Shown: one piece after another, positions 46,900-58,028 of the stretch
Numbering within the stretch: the stretch's first letter is position 1
Layout: every line of letters starts with the position of its first letter
Source: Halichoerus grypus
Lineage: Eukaryota > Chordata > Mammalia > Carnivora > Phocidae
NCBI RefSeq assembly: GCF_964656455.1
Contig: NC_135719.1
Coordinates: forward strand, 10,643,163-10,707,162
DNA length: 64,000 nt
Reading direction: 5' to 3'
Notes under the pieces: model-generated
Seen by the model: only the letters and a program-made list of their open reading frames with translations
Told to the model about the DNA's origin: nothing
Databases searched by the model: none
Position numbers and translations under genes: made by a program

Positions 46900-47690
46900 T
46901 GTACATGGCAGATTGTATTTTCCAAAGATGGCCATAGCAATACATATATCCTATCCCATAGGTTCTTCTTCTTCTTTTTTAAAGATTTTATTTATTTATG
47001 TATTTATTTGAGAGAGAGAGAGTGTGCAAGTGGGGAGGAGCAGAGGGAGAGGGACAAGCAGACTCTGCTAAGCACGGAGCCCAATCCGGAGCTTGATCTC
47101 ATGACCCTGAGATCATGACCTGAGCCAAAATCAAGAGTCAGAGACTTAATTGACTGAGCCACCCAGGCGCTCCCCATTCCACAGGTTCTTCTAACAATGT
47201 GGCACTGACCCGCTTTCATCGAGAGGTGAGTTCTGTGATCTCTCCCCTTGAGTCTGGTTGGAGCTTTGTAGCTCTCTTTATCAACAGAATGCAGGAGAAA
47301 TGACGCTGCATGACTGAGGGCAAGGTCATAAAAGTCCCATTTTCTTTCTGAGGTATGGACACTAGGACTCCTGAGTGGACATGTATGAAGTCTGGCTTCC
47401 TCAAGTTTGCCATTTTGGAGACATCATGAAGAAATACCACACACGGAGATGCCAGGAAGGCATGGCTTTTCTAGCCCTCCGCTGTTTGAGCCTTTCTAGC
47501 CTAGGACACAGGCATGTGAATGAGTGAGACCTCCAATGATTCCAGCCCTCAGCCTTCCAGTAGAGTCCAGTTCTCTCCACCAAGCCCTGCCCAGATTGCA
47601 GATTCTTGAGCAAAATGAATAAATGAACATCGTTGTTTAAACCACTAAGTTTTGGGGTGGCTTGTTACATAGCATTAGATAATCGAAAAC
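46900..47690 (+). mobile_element. MLT1-type MaLR solo LTR (plus), split by a CAN-SINE
   Basis: The left part ends near 46969 (TTTCCAAAGATGGCCATAGC). The right part runs 47175-47690: TTGGAGCTTTGTAGCTCTC, TGAGTGAGACCTCCAATGATT, GTTGTTTAAACCACTAAGTTT and ACATAGCATTAGATAATCGA. The CAN-SINE between the parts is annotated separately. Confidence 0.7.
46955..47189 (-). mobile_element. CAN-SINE (minus) inside an MLT1 LTR
   Basis: The body is about 46970-47174: AAAGATTTTATTTATTTATG tail, GA-rich middle, then CTGAGCCACCCAGGCGCTCCC. The duplication is diverged: CCCATAGGTTCTTCT on the left and a TTCCACAGGTTCTTCT-type copy on the right. This is the last CAN-SINE in the window. Confidence 0.92.
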
Positions 47691-48454
47691 ATGGGCTTCC
47701 CATCCCCACCCCCACCTATATTACTATATTACCCACTCCCTGTATTACTGTTACTTTCTCTCCCAGGACATACTCTGCAACCACCCACCCCTTTCACTGA
47801 GGCCCATTGTGCTTTTCTGGGATTTACAATTGCATAGACTTACCAAGATGCAAGCCCTGAGCTGAGTGTTCCTGGGCAGCCAAGAGGTGACTGTCTGTCA
47901 GGTTTTCTGATTGGGGAATTAGCCCAGGTCCCCCATGTAGAGCCCTCTTGTCCTTTCTCCCCATGGAGGAAAGAGGCACTCTTCCTTGGTCATCCCATTC
48001 AGCCTGTGTTAAGGGCCATTTCCCTGAGAAACTGGATAATCCATATTTAGAATCTGGGGTCTCAGCCCAATTAAGTCCTGGCAGCCCTTTTGGGTTTTCA
48101 TGGGTATTTTTAAGGCAAGCTGGGAAAGGGAAGTTCAGGCAGCCCTCATGATCTTGAAGTCCAGGATCCTAGCTTTCATCCTGAGGTTCAGAGGTGTTGC
48201 CAAAACAACAGACACAAAATGGACCCCTCTCTCGGTCCCCGACCTTGTCAGGTGATCCGCGCTCTGTGGGACTCCATGGTGTGAGGGTTCCAGGAGAATG
48301 AAAATAACCAGCATCTTCTTTAGAGCCAATTGTTGCTCTTTGTCCTCCCTTCTAAAGCCCCAAACACAAGGGAAAGGGGAATACACAGAAATCTACAATG
48401 CTGCTGGAAGTTGCCTAGCTCTGGGCTCCTTTTGATGGCTTCCTAGGCTGGTTC
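47691..48454. other. Unassigned intergenic sequence
   Basis: No gene or named repeat seen. Confidence 0.4.
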
Positions 48455-48612
48455 TATTCTTCTCAAATCATTACATGCATATGAATCGCCTGGGGATCTT
48501 GCTAAAATTTGAATTCTGATTCAGAACATCTGGGCTGAGGTCTGAGCGTCTGCATTTCTAGCAAGCTCCCAGGTGACACCAGGGTTGCTGGTCCACGGAC
48601 CACACACTCAGT
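48455..48612 (+). mobile_element. MER5A-type hAT relic
   Basis: It contains ATGAATCGCCTGGGGATCTT, ATTCTGATTCAGAACATCTG, CTGCATTTCTAGCAAGCTCC and GGTTGCTGGTCCACGGACCA, which match the MER5A pattern. Fossil. Confidence 0.7.
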
Positions 48613-48944
48613 GGTGGGGCTCTGGGCAGTTTCTGTTGCTCTCACTTCCTGAAGGCAGCCCAGAAAGACTCTCACTTCCTGCCTCACTAGATGTGGTTTC
48701 ATAGCTATTGCGACTATCATGCCCCCTGTCTCTTTGCTTCCCACCATTTTGTCCTGTCCCACAGCTGGGGCGTGGGGAAGGATCACTTCTTGTGTCCTCA
48801 CTAATCTGTTCTCTGCCTAATAGTTACTGAACACTCTGGGCCCGGCTCCTCCAGGGGCAGAAACATAGAGATGGAAGGCACTGATCAGAGGTTTGTCAGG
48901 GAGAAGGGCAGTGAGTACCCTCTACAACAGGACAAATGCTAGGG

Positions 48945-49200
48945 CAGAGGAGGACATAGATGGTAAGGGGATGTAGGTGGTAGGGAGGCAGTGGGGGACC
49001 TGGGAAGGCATGAGCGAGAGGGTATTCTTTAAAGGCTACCTGGAGGAGGTGACATTCTAGCTGGATCTTAAGGTGCTGGTAGGTGTGAGCCAGCTGAAGA
49101 AAGGGGGAGGGAAAAGCATTCCTGGCAGAGGGAATAGCAGGTGCAAACGTTTTAAGAAGGAGAATGCATGGTGAGCTCAAGGGACTGCAGTTAATTATGA
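48945..49200 (-). repeat. Ancient L2-like interspersed repeat (partial)
   Basis: The body phrases (GGAGGAGGTGACATTCTAGC; AAAAGCATTCCTGGCAGAGG; GGAATAGCAGGTGCAAACG) match the same old repeat as at 9110-9520 and 24620-25200. Confidence 0.55.
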
Positions 49201-49256
49201 CCGGAGCATGGAGTGTGTGTATGTGTGTGAAGGGCTGGGGAGAGGGGTAAGGTAGT

Positions 49257-49643
49257 GTATCAGCTTGCTCGGGCTACCCTAACAAAGTATCACAGACTGG
49301 GTGGCTTAAACAACATACATTTGTTTTCTCACAGTTCTGGTGGCTAGAATTCTGAGATCAAGGTGTCAGCAGGTTTGGTGCCTTCTGAGGCTCCTCCCCT
49401 TGACTTGCAGATCCTCTCTTCTCCCTGAATCCTCATGTGGTCGCCCTTCTGTCTGACTTTCTGTGTCCTAATCTCCTCTTTCTGTAAGGACACCAGTCTT
49501 CTTGGATGAAGGTCCCCCTAAATATCTCCTTTGACCTTAATCTCCTCTTTAAATGCCCTACCTCCAAATTCAGTCACATTTTGAGGTACTAGGGGTTAGA
49601 GCTTCACCATATGAATTTGAGGGGCCACAACTCAGCCCAGAAC
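49257..49643 (-). mobile_element. MLT1-type MaLR solo LTR (minus)
   Basis: In reverse it shows CAAAGTATCACAGACTGGGTG, TCTCACAGTTCTGGTGGCTAG, GCCTTCTGAGGCTCCTCCCC, the TTTGACCTTAATCTCCTCTTT block and CACAACTCAGCCCAGAAC. It is related to the element at 34819-35413. Confidence 0.78.
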
Positions 49644-52436
49644 GGGCAGTTGGAGGTAGGATGGCCTTCTTCATTTTGTTGCTCTCCTCACCCTTCCATA
49701 GAGGGAGAGTTGGAAAGGGTTTGGAGGACAGAAGCTGGGCGTGGAGGAGGACCCTAATCTGAGCAGGGGTGTTCCACTCCCTCATTGTGGATGCTTTCTC
49801 TATTACTCATACTCTTGATTTAGGTTTTAGTGGCATCCTGTACGTTGGGGTTTTCTTTCCTGGTCTTCTCATATGCCCTTTGTTCCAACAGCCAGAGGGT
49901 TCATGGGCTGCTGTGTGCCATGACCACCTGGGGTACCCAGGGCCGGAGCCCACCACCCCTCGGGGAGCAGACAGCTGTGGCCACTTTCTGCCGGGCTTGG
50001 GACCCATGAGACTCTTGGCATGCTATCAGCCTTGAAACCCCACACCTCTTTGCCAGAGAGGCTGTTGGGCCTTCTGAACATGTGCAGGGCTGGCTCATTT
50101 CACTGGCTCACATTTAGTATCAGTAGCCATCCTTAAAACACAAGGGTGTGTGTGCGTTTTTGAGACTGGGAGCAAAACTGGGACACTTGCCCTTGAGAGA
50201 GAAAAGGCATTGTGGCAGTGAGAGGCACTCCAGGACAACTCCTGCTGTAAGAAGGAGCCACAGGGATGGAGAAGCAGGTCCCCGGGGAGCATACCTGGAA
50301 GGAAGTTTTCTATAAACCTTGACACCCTCTGGGTCATTTTCCTGTCTTAATCATAAGTATTAAGCCTCTTGGCAGGAGGCCTGTTAGATGCTGAGCAGGA
50401 CAAAGTCTCCTTTATTTTTAAAGTAAAACACTCTGCTCTTAAGAAACTAACAGTCTATTTGGGTAAACCCATTCTATTTACCCACATATCAATCGAAGGC
50501 AGCCAAGGATGAGCTCCCCAAATACACTAATATTGGTAAATGTTTATCATTTGTGTTGCTTCTTTTATCTCAAGGCTCATTTTGCATAAATAAAACACAT
50601 TTTTAAATCCTGAGTTTTCTCCTATCTGTTCTCCAATTTCCCTGAACGTTCTTTTTTTTTTTTTTCCCTTCCGTTTCCCTTGGATTTTGGATGCACATTC
50701 TTAAAATTGCATCTACACTGATGTTTATCCTTTTCACTTCTTTGCTGAGCTTTAGGATATATTCAAATTAAGAAATGTAATTTAAAATGTAGAACTATGA
50801 ATATAGTCAGTAGCAAACACAGGCTATGGGTAGAAAGGCATATGGATCAGGCTAATTGTGAAGTGGGGGTGGGGAGAGAAAAACTCCGAGAGAGAGAAAA
50901 TAAGCTTCAACTCAGCCCAAATATTAGTTTCAAGCCAAAGAAGTTGGCCTGGCCCCAGTTCTATCCTTGGTTGGACACAATACATGATTGCTGTATTTTC
51001 AGAAAAAGAAAAAAAAATCCATCCATAGGGTGAGAATCTAAGCATCTATTTTCCATCCCAGTGACAATCAGAAATCATTCTTTGCATTTATTTTTCAACT
51101 TTGTATTTGCCTGTGAACAAAATTGAAGCTGGCAAAGGATGGTTCATGTGAATTACTTGAACAACAGTTTCTCATTGTGTTGAATTACATTGAGGCTGCT
51201 TGCTGTGAAATCTTGCCACAGCCCAGTAACAGTGAAAGATATTGTCACTTTTTTTTTTCCATGGCCATGAAGTTAACCCACTTCTCTCCCACATAAACGA
51301 ACTGATGGTCCTTTCCAAAGTGGGGGAGAAAAGCTCTCCAAATCCTAATCACCAAGCATTTATGTACAGCTTACTAACGTTTTCAGAATCAAAAGCCAGT
51401 CTATCTTCCCACGTCACCCGATCTTCATGCTTCCCCACATCACATTTCCAGATTACATGGCTTCTCAATGTTTGGAATACCTCTAGTCACCAACAAAGAG
51501 AGGAGTCATGCATCTCCAGCCCCAGCTAGCAATATTTTCAGCTAATTTAGGAAAGTCCAATTTAGAACCTAGCCCAGAAAAGGAGTAGAGAGGCAACAAT
51601 AATCACGAGGGTCCTCTGGGCCTTTGTAATGCCTACCTTTCCTAAATTCACCATCCACCGCTAGGGGGATAGATGACGGAAAAGGGTCCAGGCTGTAAGT
51701 GGTGGCTGCAGCATTTCTCCAAGGCAACATTTAAGGTTGCCCAGTTGAGGCATGGGATGGGCTCTGAGCTCTGTTTGCCTTGTTCGCCACGTGATGGTCA
51801 ATGGTTCATTTCAGAGGCTAGTTGGAGGGGAAACCACAGATCATGGCGGGGCTAAATCCCCTCTTGATCTCCCTCCTCCTCCTGGGCATTCCTCCCAACT
51901 TGGGGTGGAAAATGCTGCTTTTACTCATGAGTGAGATGGGACTAATAAGAACAGCTCTCCCTGTTGGGAGATTTGAATGATACACAGGGCATTAACATAC
52001 TTCATCTGCAGTCATGTGCTATGCAGATATGAGGGTGGTCTCTGTTCTCTGCCGCTTTCTCTGCATAGGAGAGAAGCCAAGCAGAAGAACCTGCTGCTCA
52101 TAAACCCACCTCATCAACCCCGGAGCCCGGATCTATAGGTAAATAAAGGACAAGCAAGGAGGGAAGGAAATTGAACGTGTTGAATTCTTCTTTCTGATGG
52201 TTGTGAGGCTGACACCTGATTTCCTTCAGGCTGACTTTGATTACTCTTTCAGGCTTCAGGCACAGGATTATTTTCATGGCTGCTTACTGTTAATTATATG
52301 AAGAAGCTACAACCCTAATCCAGAATTCTGTGGATTAGCAGCAGAAGTGTTTGATGTCTCCAAAGACACTTAAGTTTTTATGTAAAATAAATGCCCCAAA
52401 CTGAAAAAAGCCTGTGTCCTTCTTGGACTATACACA
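49644..52436. other. Unassigned intergenic sequence
   Basis: About 2.8 kb with no recognised transposon. 49.77-50.10 kb has overlapping frames on both strands (60-90 codons), which does not suggest coding. I see no gene. Confidence 0.4.
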
Positions 52437-52816
52437 GGGCAATGTGGTATAGAGCAAAGAGAGTTGGACTTGGATTCAAGTCCTGTCCCTTTTGATCTGT
52501 GTGACACTGGGCTAGTCACTATGTATCTCTGAGTCTCCATTTAGAAAGTAGAAACCCATGAGTTCCGCTGTCCCCAAGAGACAGGAAGTCATTAAGAACC
52601 TGGACTGGTTTCAGAGGCTGGCCCTGCCATTGACTGGATATGTGACATCGGTAAGGTTAGTTAACCTTCCTGGGCCTCTGTTTTCTTATCTGTAAAATGG
52701 GCTAATAATAGTATCTAGTTTAGACGATGGTTGTGAGGTGTAAATGGTAAATGCAGGTAAAGCACTTAGAATGGGACCTGGCCAGAGGAAGCACAGGAGA
52801 AACATTAGCTCTTGTG
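52437..52816 (+). repeat. Two adjacent MIR copies (plus)
   Basis: 52437-52555 has a MIR left half and core (GTGGTATAGAGCAAAGAGAG, TCTGTGTGACACTGGGCTAG). 52588-52816 is a second, more complete MIR (ATGTGACATCGGTAAGGTTAG, TTTTCTTATCTGTAAAATGG, GTAAAGCACTTAGAATGGGA). Confidence 0.8.
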
Positions 52817-53829
52817 ATTACAAAGTACGTAAACAACACTTAAGGACTATAACGCACTCAGCATGCTATTTCAACAGCTTCAGGGACAAGTAAACATCTC
52901 AGCTTTGCAGGCCCAAGTCACAGAGGCAGGAAGGGAGCTAGCTCATCAAGGGTCTTCTCAGGAAGAAGAATGGAGGTGCTCCCCTGAAGCCAGAGTGTTG
53001 GAGAGGGCCCAGAAGCAGGCAAAAGGCCCGACTCTGTAGAAATTGTCAGCTGTGAGGGGAGGGTGCAGGGAGTGGGGGAGGAGCTGCAATAAGGTGACAG
53101 AGTCTCGGGGAATGGTGCAGCCCCTGGTGACAGGAATCTGGGAAAATGGTAAAAGACCTGTGTTGGGGGGAGCCAATTCGATAGCAGACAGCCAAGACAA
53201 GAAGAGGGGAAGCATCTGAAAGGGACACCAAGTCTAGGTGAGATCATGTCTGGAACCACAGGATGAAGCAGTTTATATTTAAATGGTATGGCAAGACGAC
53301 ACCCCCACATTACACCATCCATTCTCATTCAAGTTCTTTGGGAGGAAGTAAACATTACGGAAGTGTTAATTGCTATTCAGTTTCAAATTTAAGCCTGCAT
53401 TTGTACACGGGAGCCTAGGAGAATGGCACATTTTCTCTGACATTATTAAGTAAAGTCTTTATAAATAATTGGTTGAGCCCCCCAGTGGCCCCGGCAGAAG
53501 CTGCTGAGTGCTTCCTGGTACTGATCCAGTCCTTCCCAGTTTTTCTGAGCTTCCAATAGGAAGCAGATCCTACTGGTGGTGACTTGTGGCCCAAACTCCC
53601 GGTGATGGTTATAAAGAGCGGCTGCCACGGGGCGCGAGCTTTCAGGCCAAGGCCAGGGGAGAGGCCCGGGCCACAAAATGAGGGGAGGGCTGGGGACCAA
53701 GGCAGGCCTGTGGCTAATCGCTTCCCGCTGGCTTTAGCCTTGGCTGCATCATTCCTGAGGACAGGCTCCAGGCAGATGGAGGGCTGGACAAGGCCCTCTG
53801 CTGGGGTCGCTGCGACCCTGCAGCTACCT
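52817..53829. other. SLCO3A1 upstream flank
   Basis: Unique sequence with no named repeat. A TATAAAG motif lies at 53610-53616, about 1.2 kb before the SLCO3A1 start codon, where GC content starts to rise. A 136-codon minus frame (52918-53328) and an 84-codon minus frame (53446-53700) show no domain that I recognise. Confidence 0.4.
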
Positions 53830-54462
53830 AGACCGTGTGGCTGGGGGGCGACCGATAGTCTGTGCGGTTCCCGACGGGATAATCGAACTTCCCCCTTGGG
53901 GTGCTTCAGTTGCTTTCTTTCCTCGCGGTCGGGAGCCGTTTACGCACGCCCAGGGGCCCGGGGGAGCAGGAGCAGGGGCCGGCGGGCTTCGGAAGCCTCA
54001 AGCAGCTCTGACCTCTGGCACTTCCCCAAGCCCCGGGGCGCAACATCTGTCCCCAGAAATAGCCGGGCGGAGGAGACGAGAGCGCGCCCACTCCTTCCTG
54101 GATACTCGGTCTTCTCTCTCTTCCTAGACACCGGCCCTCCCCTCCTCGCGTCTAGCGCCCCGAATCCGCACACTCGGTCCCCGCCCAGCGGGGGCGCCCC
54201 CGCACCCCACCTCCGCTCCCCCAGTTCCTCGCGCAGCACCGCCCAGCGCCGGCGGCGGCGGCGCCCCGCGCCCCGCAGCGCCATCTAGGGGTCGGGCACC
54301 GCCTTCCTCCCTCCGGGGCACCCCCCGCGCTTCCCCGCGCGCGCCCCGAGCGGGTCCCCCTCCGGCCTCCCCGAGGGCGCACCGGCGGCGAGGGGCGGCC
54401 GGGCCTTGGGGCAGACGCAGGGGAGGCGAGCGCCGGCCCGGCCGGGCGACGGGAAGCTGGCG

Positions 54463-54492
54463 ATGGCAGCGGCGGGCGTCCGCGGGCGGCGA

Positions 54493-54527
<35 letters not shown>

Positions 54528-54549
54528 GCGGCGCGAGGAGCCCCTGTGA
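54463..54549 (+). CDS. Upstream ORF in the SLCO3A1 leader with a polyglycine tract
   Basis: An ATG at 54463 with strong context (G at -3 and G at +4) opens a complete 28-codon frame ending in TGA at 54547-54549. Eleven consecutive GGC triplets (54493-54525) plus a following GGG give a run of 12 glycines, between an Ala/Gly/Arg-rich start and an RREEPL end. It ends 268 bp before the SLCO3A1 start codon and is in a different frame, so it would act as a translated leader ORF if transcription starts upstream of 54463. Translation is inferred. No protein evidence is available. Confidence 0.4.
54493..54525 (+). repeat. GGC trinucleotide repeat, 11 units
   Basis: Eleven uninterrupted GGC units lie in the SLCO3A1 leader or core promoter. 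Shorter GGC-type runs follow at about 54628-54655 and 54792-54810. These tracts can form G-quadruplexes or hairpins and are prone to length change. Confidence 0.95.
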
Positions 54550-54817
54550 TTGGCACAGCCCGAGCCGGAGGAGGAGGCGCGGGGAGGGCGGAGGAGGAGG
54601 AGGTGGAGGAAGGGGGCGAGCGCGCGCGGCGGCGGCGGCGGTGGCGGCGGCGGCGAGGAGCTGTGCCTTCCACCTCTCCAGCCCCGGCAGGACGGGGGCG
54701 GCCGCCGCGGGCTCGGGGCGGGGACAGCACGCAGCCTCGCAGCGCACACCCCCGCCCGGCAGCGGCCCCGACACCCGGGGCGAGCGGGAAAGCGGCGGCG
54801 GCGGCGGCGGGGGAAGG

Positions 54818-54997
54818 ATGCAGGGGAAGAAGCCGGGCGGCTCGTCGGGCGGCGGCCGGAGCGGCGAGCTGCAGGGGGACGAGGCGCAGAGGAACAAGAA
54901 GAAGAAAAAGAAGGTGTCCTGCTTCTCTAACATCAAGATCTTCCTGGTGTCCGAGTGCGCCCTGATGCTGGCGCAGGGCACGGTGGGCGCCTACCTG
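54818..54997 (+). CDS. SLCO3A1: Solute carrier organic anion transporter 3A1 (OATP3A1), coding exon 1
   Basis: This exon encodes the first 60 residues of OATP3A1, a plasma-membrane transporter of the SLC21/OATP family. Known substrates include prostaglandins E1/E2, thyroxine, estrone sulfate and vasopressin. The full protein is about 710 residues with 12 membrane helices, so only the amino end is here. It starts MQGKKPGGSSGGGRSGELQG, a Gly/Ser-rich cytosolic tail. A run of six lysines follows (residues 27-32), then the start of helix 1 (residues about 38-60, FSNIKIFLVSECALMLAQG). I recognise this as the known mammalian SLCO3A1 amino end. The start at 54818 has A at -3. The exon ends after Leu60 at a codon boundary, at donor GTGAGT (54998). 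The same frame stays open upstream for 59 codons but without an ATG, so the 54818 start is preferred. Confidence 0.96.
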
Positions 54998-57987
54998 GTG
55001 AGTCCCCGTGCCAACTCCGCCGCGGGGGCCCCCTCCCCAGACCGGCGCTCCGGCGGCCGGCAGGCACGAGGAGGGGGCCGCCCGGGCCCGGGGGCAGGCG
55101 GGCATGACCTCGGCCGGGCGCGGAGGTTGGCGAGTGGTGCAGAGGCGGCCGCCGGGGGAGCTGCCGGCCCGGGCTGCCGAGCGAGCGGGGAGCGGGCGGG
55201 ACCGCGGATGCCGGCAGCTGCTCGCGCGCCCGGCGGGGGCCGGGGGTGCCCGGGGAGGAGAGGCGGCGGGCAGGTGGGCGTGAAACCGTTCCCCTCTCCG
55301 CCGGGAAAGCGCAGCCAGAGGGTGACTTCAGGAGCCCCCTTGGAGAGGCAGGCAGCGCGGTTTTCAGGTGACCTGCACATGGGAAGAAAAGCCGGTTAGC
55401 ATCCTGCGTCCTCTACTCTCCATTCCAGCCGCCTGGAGAACAAATCCATTATGCATCATTTTCTCCGGGCGCTTTCCCCATGCGCCAATTACGGGGGGAT
55501 TTAACAGCTTAGAGTAAAATGCGCCCGAGTGTGGCCCTGATCCGAGCCACGGCTGCAGGGGGAATATTCCCTCTCCCTATCCCAATAGCCATCTTTCGGC
55601 TTCTGGGATAAAGTTACTCGGTACCTGGAGAGCAGCTGCGAGTTTGTATAGTTCTGCTACCCATGCTTAGACCTCGATTCCCCACCGTGGTCTCTCGCCC
55701 ACAAGGGGGTTGCAGCATTTTGCACTATGTACATCTCTTTCATTTGATTTCCGAAGGGGGGATATTAGTGCTCAAACGGCCCAGGGGTGCATAACGTATC
55801 AGAGGAAACAGCTTGTAATGACTCAGCACTGTCAAATACCTGCTTTGTCGCTTGGTCCTGCCCCGCGCAGGTGGTCCCAGCTTGAGTTAGAGAGAGTGCA
55901 CTTCTAGACCCAAGTCCAGCCCTGCTTACACAGGAGGTTTTTTCTTTTTCCAGAGTGTATAGTGTTAAATCATTACTTGGTGATTGACCTGCAACTGGAA
56001 TCAAATGTCAAAGACTTTGAGTGTTAGTGAACAAGTTTGACGGAGATAGAATTGGACAAGATTTTGGCTGTTGGATAACCGCATCCACAGATAGAATCGT
56101 GCTCTACCTGATGTACCAGTAATCCCTCCTTCCTGGCCTTGGGGTACAGTTAATGAGGGCCAGACTGCTGGGACAGGGCACCATTCATAAACGGTCTCCA
56201 AAGACTCGGGGGCTTGCTGTCAGAGGGAACTACGGGCAGGTTTGGTCTCTCGTGGGGGGTAAAGTCAATTTTGGGGTTATGACAGAGGGTTGTTCAAGCT
56301 CAGCTCTCTCTTCCTGGGGTGACAGACTTACCGGGCTTCTGAAAATCAAATGCATTTCCTTTGCTCCTTGTGAGATGAAAGTGTTTTAAATCCCTGTCTT
56401 TGTGTATCCCTGACTTTTATTCTGCAGGTGAACCCCGTAGCCAAAAGCACATTTTCTTTTCTGTGTGGATTTCTGTTCTATAAAATGCACTTTTCTCTGT
56501 AGTTACAGTACAGACAGTCCCTGTGGCCCGTGGAGTTTTGAGGTAGGAATCACTGTGTCTTAGTGGGGGGGGGGGGCTCCGTTGATCACACCTTTTATTA
56601 AAGGAGGGTATTTGACTGTTAAGATCTTAAAATAGGTACATGTATTATCAAGATGCAAATGTATATTAACAAAATATTTGGGGGCCTGTACTGGGAGCAT
56701 ATGCAAAATATGTACTACCTAAGCAGGTCTGTGTTTCAGGAGGTAGTTAGTATATCAACGGCTGCCTTCAGTTTAACAGTTTGTTAGCCTGAGACCAGTT
56801 TTGTTCAGTAGAGTGCATCAGTCACGTGTGGCGAACAGCAACAGAACTTTTCACACCATGAATTATAAAGGCACAGGCTTAGTTTTAGCTTGCAACGATC
56901 TAAGGCTCTTAGAAAGGCATGAGGCTGGGCTTCAACCAGATGAGTAGCCTAAGCTCCTTTAGAAAGTTAAGAAGCAGAGGCTGATGGCCAGGTGGATATA
57001 TAGAGGCAGGGCTGGCACCAGGAGATAGAACATTGACTTGAATCCCAGAATAGGCGAGTGGCAGGCAGAGGAGGAAGTCAGTCCACTTTGGGGAGGAGGG
57101 GAGGGCTGGCAATTTCAGCCTGGGCCAATAGAAAGGCTAGTTCAGAGGGGTAGGGTAATAGCAGTCAACAGGTGACCAGCAGAAAGGAGATGGAGGCCCA
57201 GGAGAGGACAGGCCTAGGAAGTGGAATTCATTTTGATCACTAGGAGTGGAGGCACCAGGTTCTCAGGGCTCGGCCTTGCCCGGCCGTTGTGGACTCCATT
57301 GCCATCCGAACCTCGTGAAAATAAATAGTTGGCTTGCCAGGCTTGACCGGATCCTCTTGCTGTGGGTTTTGCTCTTCTGGGCCCCTGGGGAGTTTTCTGT
57401 TCCTCTGTTATTTTGGAGGTGGAATGAAAAGTCTGTTATTCCTTCAGCTGTGTGAGACTGCTTTATGGTTAACTTGGGAATGAAGCATTGTAGGATGTTT
57501 GCAGGAGAAGCAGATTTCTCCCTGTTAATTCATCGTGGCTTTCTTAAGGAACCCGAGAGCCTGCTTTTGTAGGTGATCACACACGCAGGGTCGGTGTGCA
57601 AGGTGTATGTTATATATGATCTTTGCGTTGGCAATCAGCCTGTCCCTCTGATGAAGCATTTTCAGATACCTGAGGAAGGGCACACCTTGGGACGCTGCCA
57701 ACAATGCTTGCTTTGGTCGGGGGCGGGTGGTGATCGAAAGTTCTGTGCCAGTGACGTTATTTCCTATTTGATCCCCCAGTAGTCCACCTTCTTATTTTGT
57801 CTTCCCAGATGCCTTTTTTTTTTTTTTTTTTTTGACATTCGGAGGCTTCGTTTCATTTCTCCGTTTACTTTCTGAAAAGACAGATTGCCCGGTGTCTTCA
57901 GTGACACTGGTGTAGGCTTCCCAACTGCGGAGCTGAAGGAGGAAGTTGCCTGTGATTTGAGAAGCAACTTTGAAAAGCAGGCAGGAC

Positions 57988-58028
57988 TGTGTGTGTGTGT
58001 GTGTGCGCGCGCGCGCGCGCGCGCGCGC
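57988..58028. repeat. GT/GC alternating tract (Z-DNA-prone)
   Basis: 41 bases of strict pyrimidine-purine alternation: about nine TG units followed by a GC run (58005-58028). Within SLCO3A1 intron 1, about 3.2 kb after exon 1. Confidence 0.95.

Larger units (their letters stand above)
53830..55330. promoter_or_regulatory. SLCO3A1: CpG island promoter of SLCO3A1
   Basis: About 1.5 kb of very GC-rich, CpG-dense sequence spans the first coding exon and its leader. I see no TATA box near the likely start. An inverted CCAAT box (GATTGG, 54548-54553, in a TGCCAATCAC context on the minus strand) and many GC-box-like GGGCGG stretches fit a TATA-less housekeeping-style promoter. The exact transcription start cannot be fixed from sequence. 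Long frames across the island on both strands (up to 317 codons on the minus strand) are by-products of the lack of stop codons in GC-rich DNA. Confidence 0.88.

Noticed and set aside
52918..53328. 136-codon minus frame near the promoter as a divergent gene
   Set aside because: Two further minus frames overlap the same bases in other frames, composition is Pro/Ser/Leu-rich, and there is no identifiable domain.
53584..54288. 234-codon plus-strand frame upstream of SLCO3A1
   Set aside because: Its first half has no recognisable domain, its second half is GC-island low complexity, and it ends before the uORF. No splice or conservation evidence supports a protein.
54124..55105. Long minus-strand frames (285 and 317 codons) over the CpG island
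   Set aside because: They are Pro/Ala/Arg-rich low-complexity translations of GC-rich DNA opposite SLCO3A1 exon 1. Stop codons are simply rare there, and several frames are open at once.
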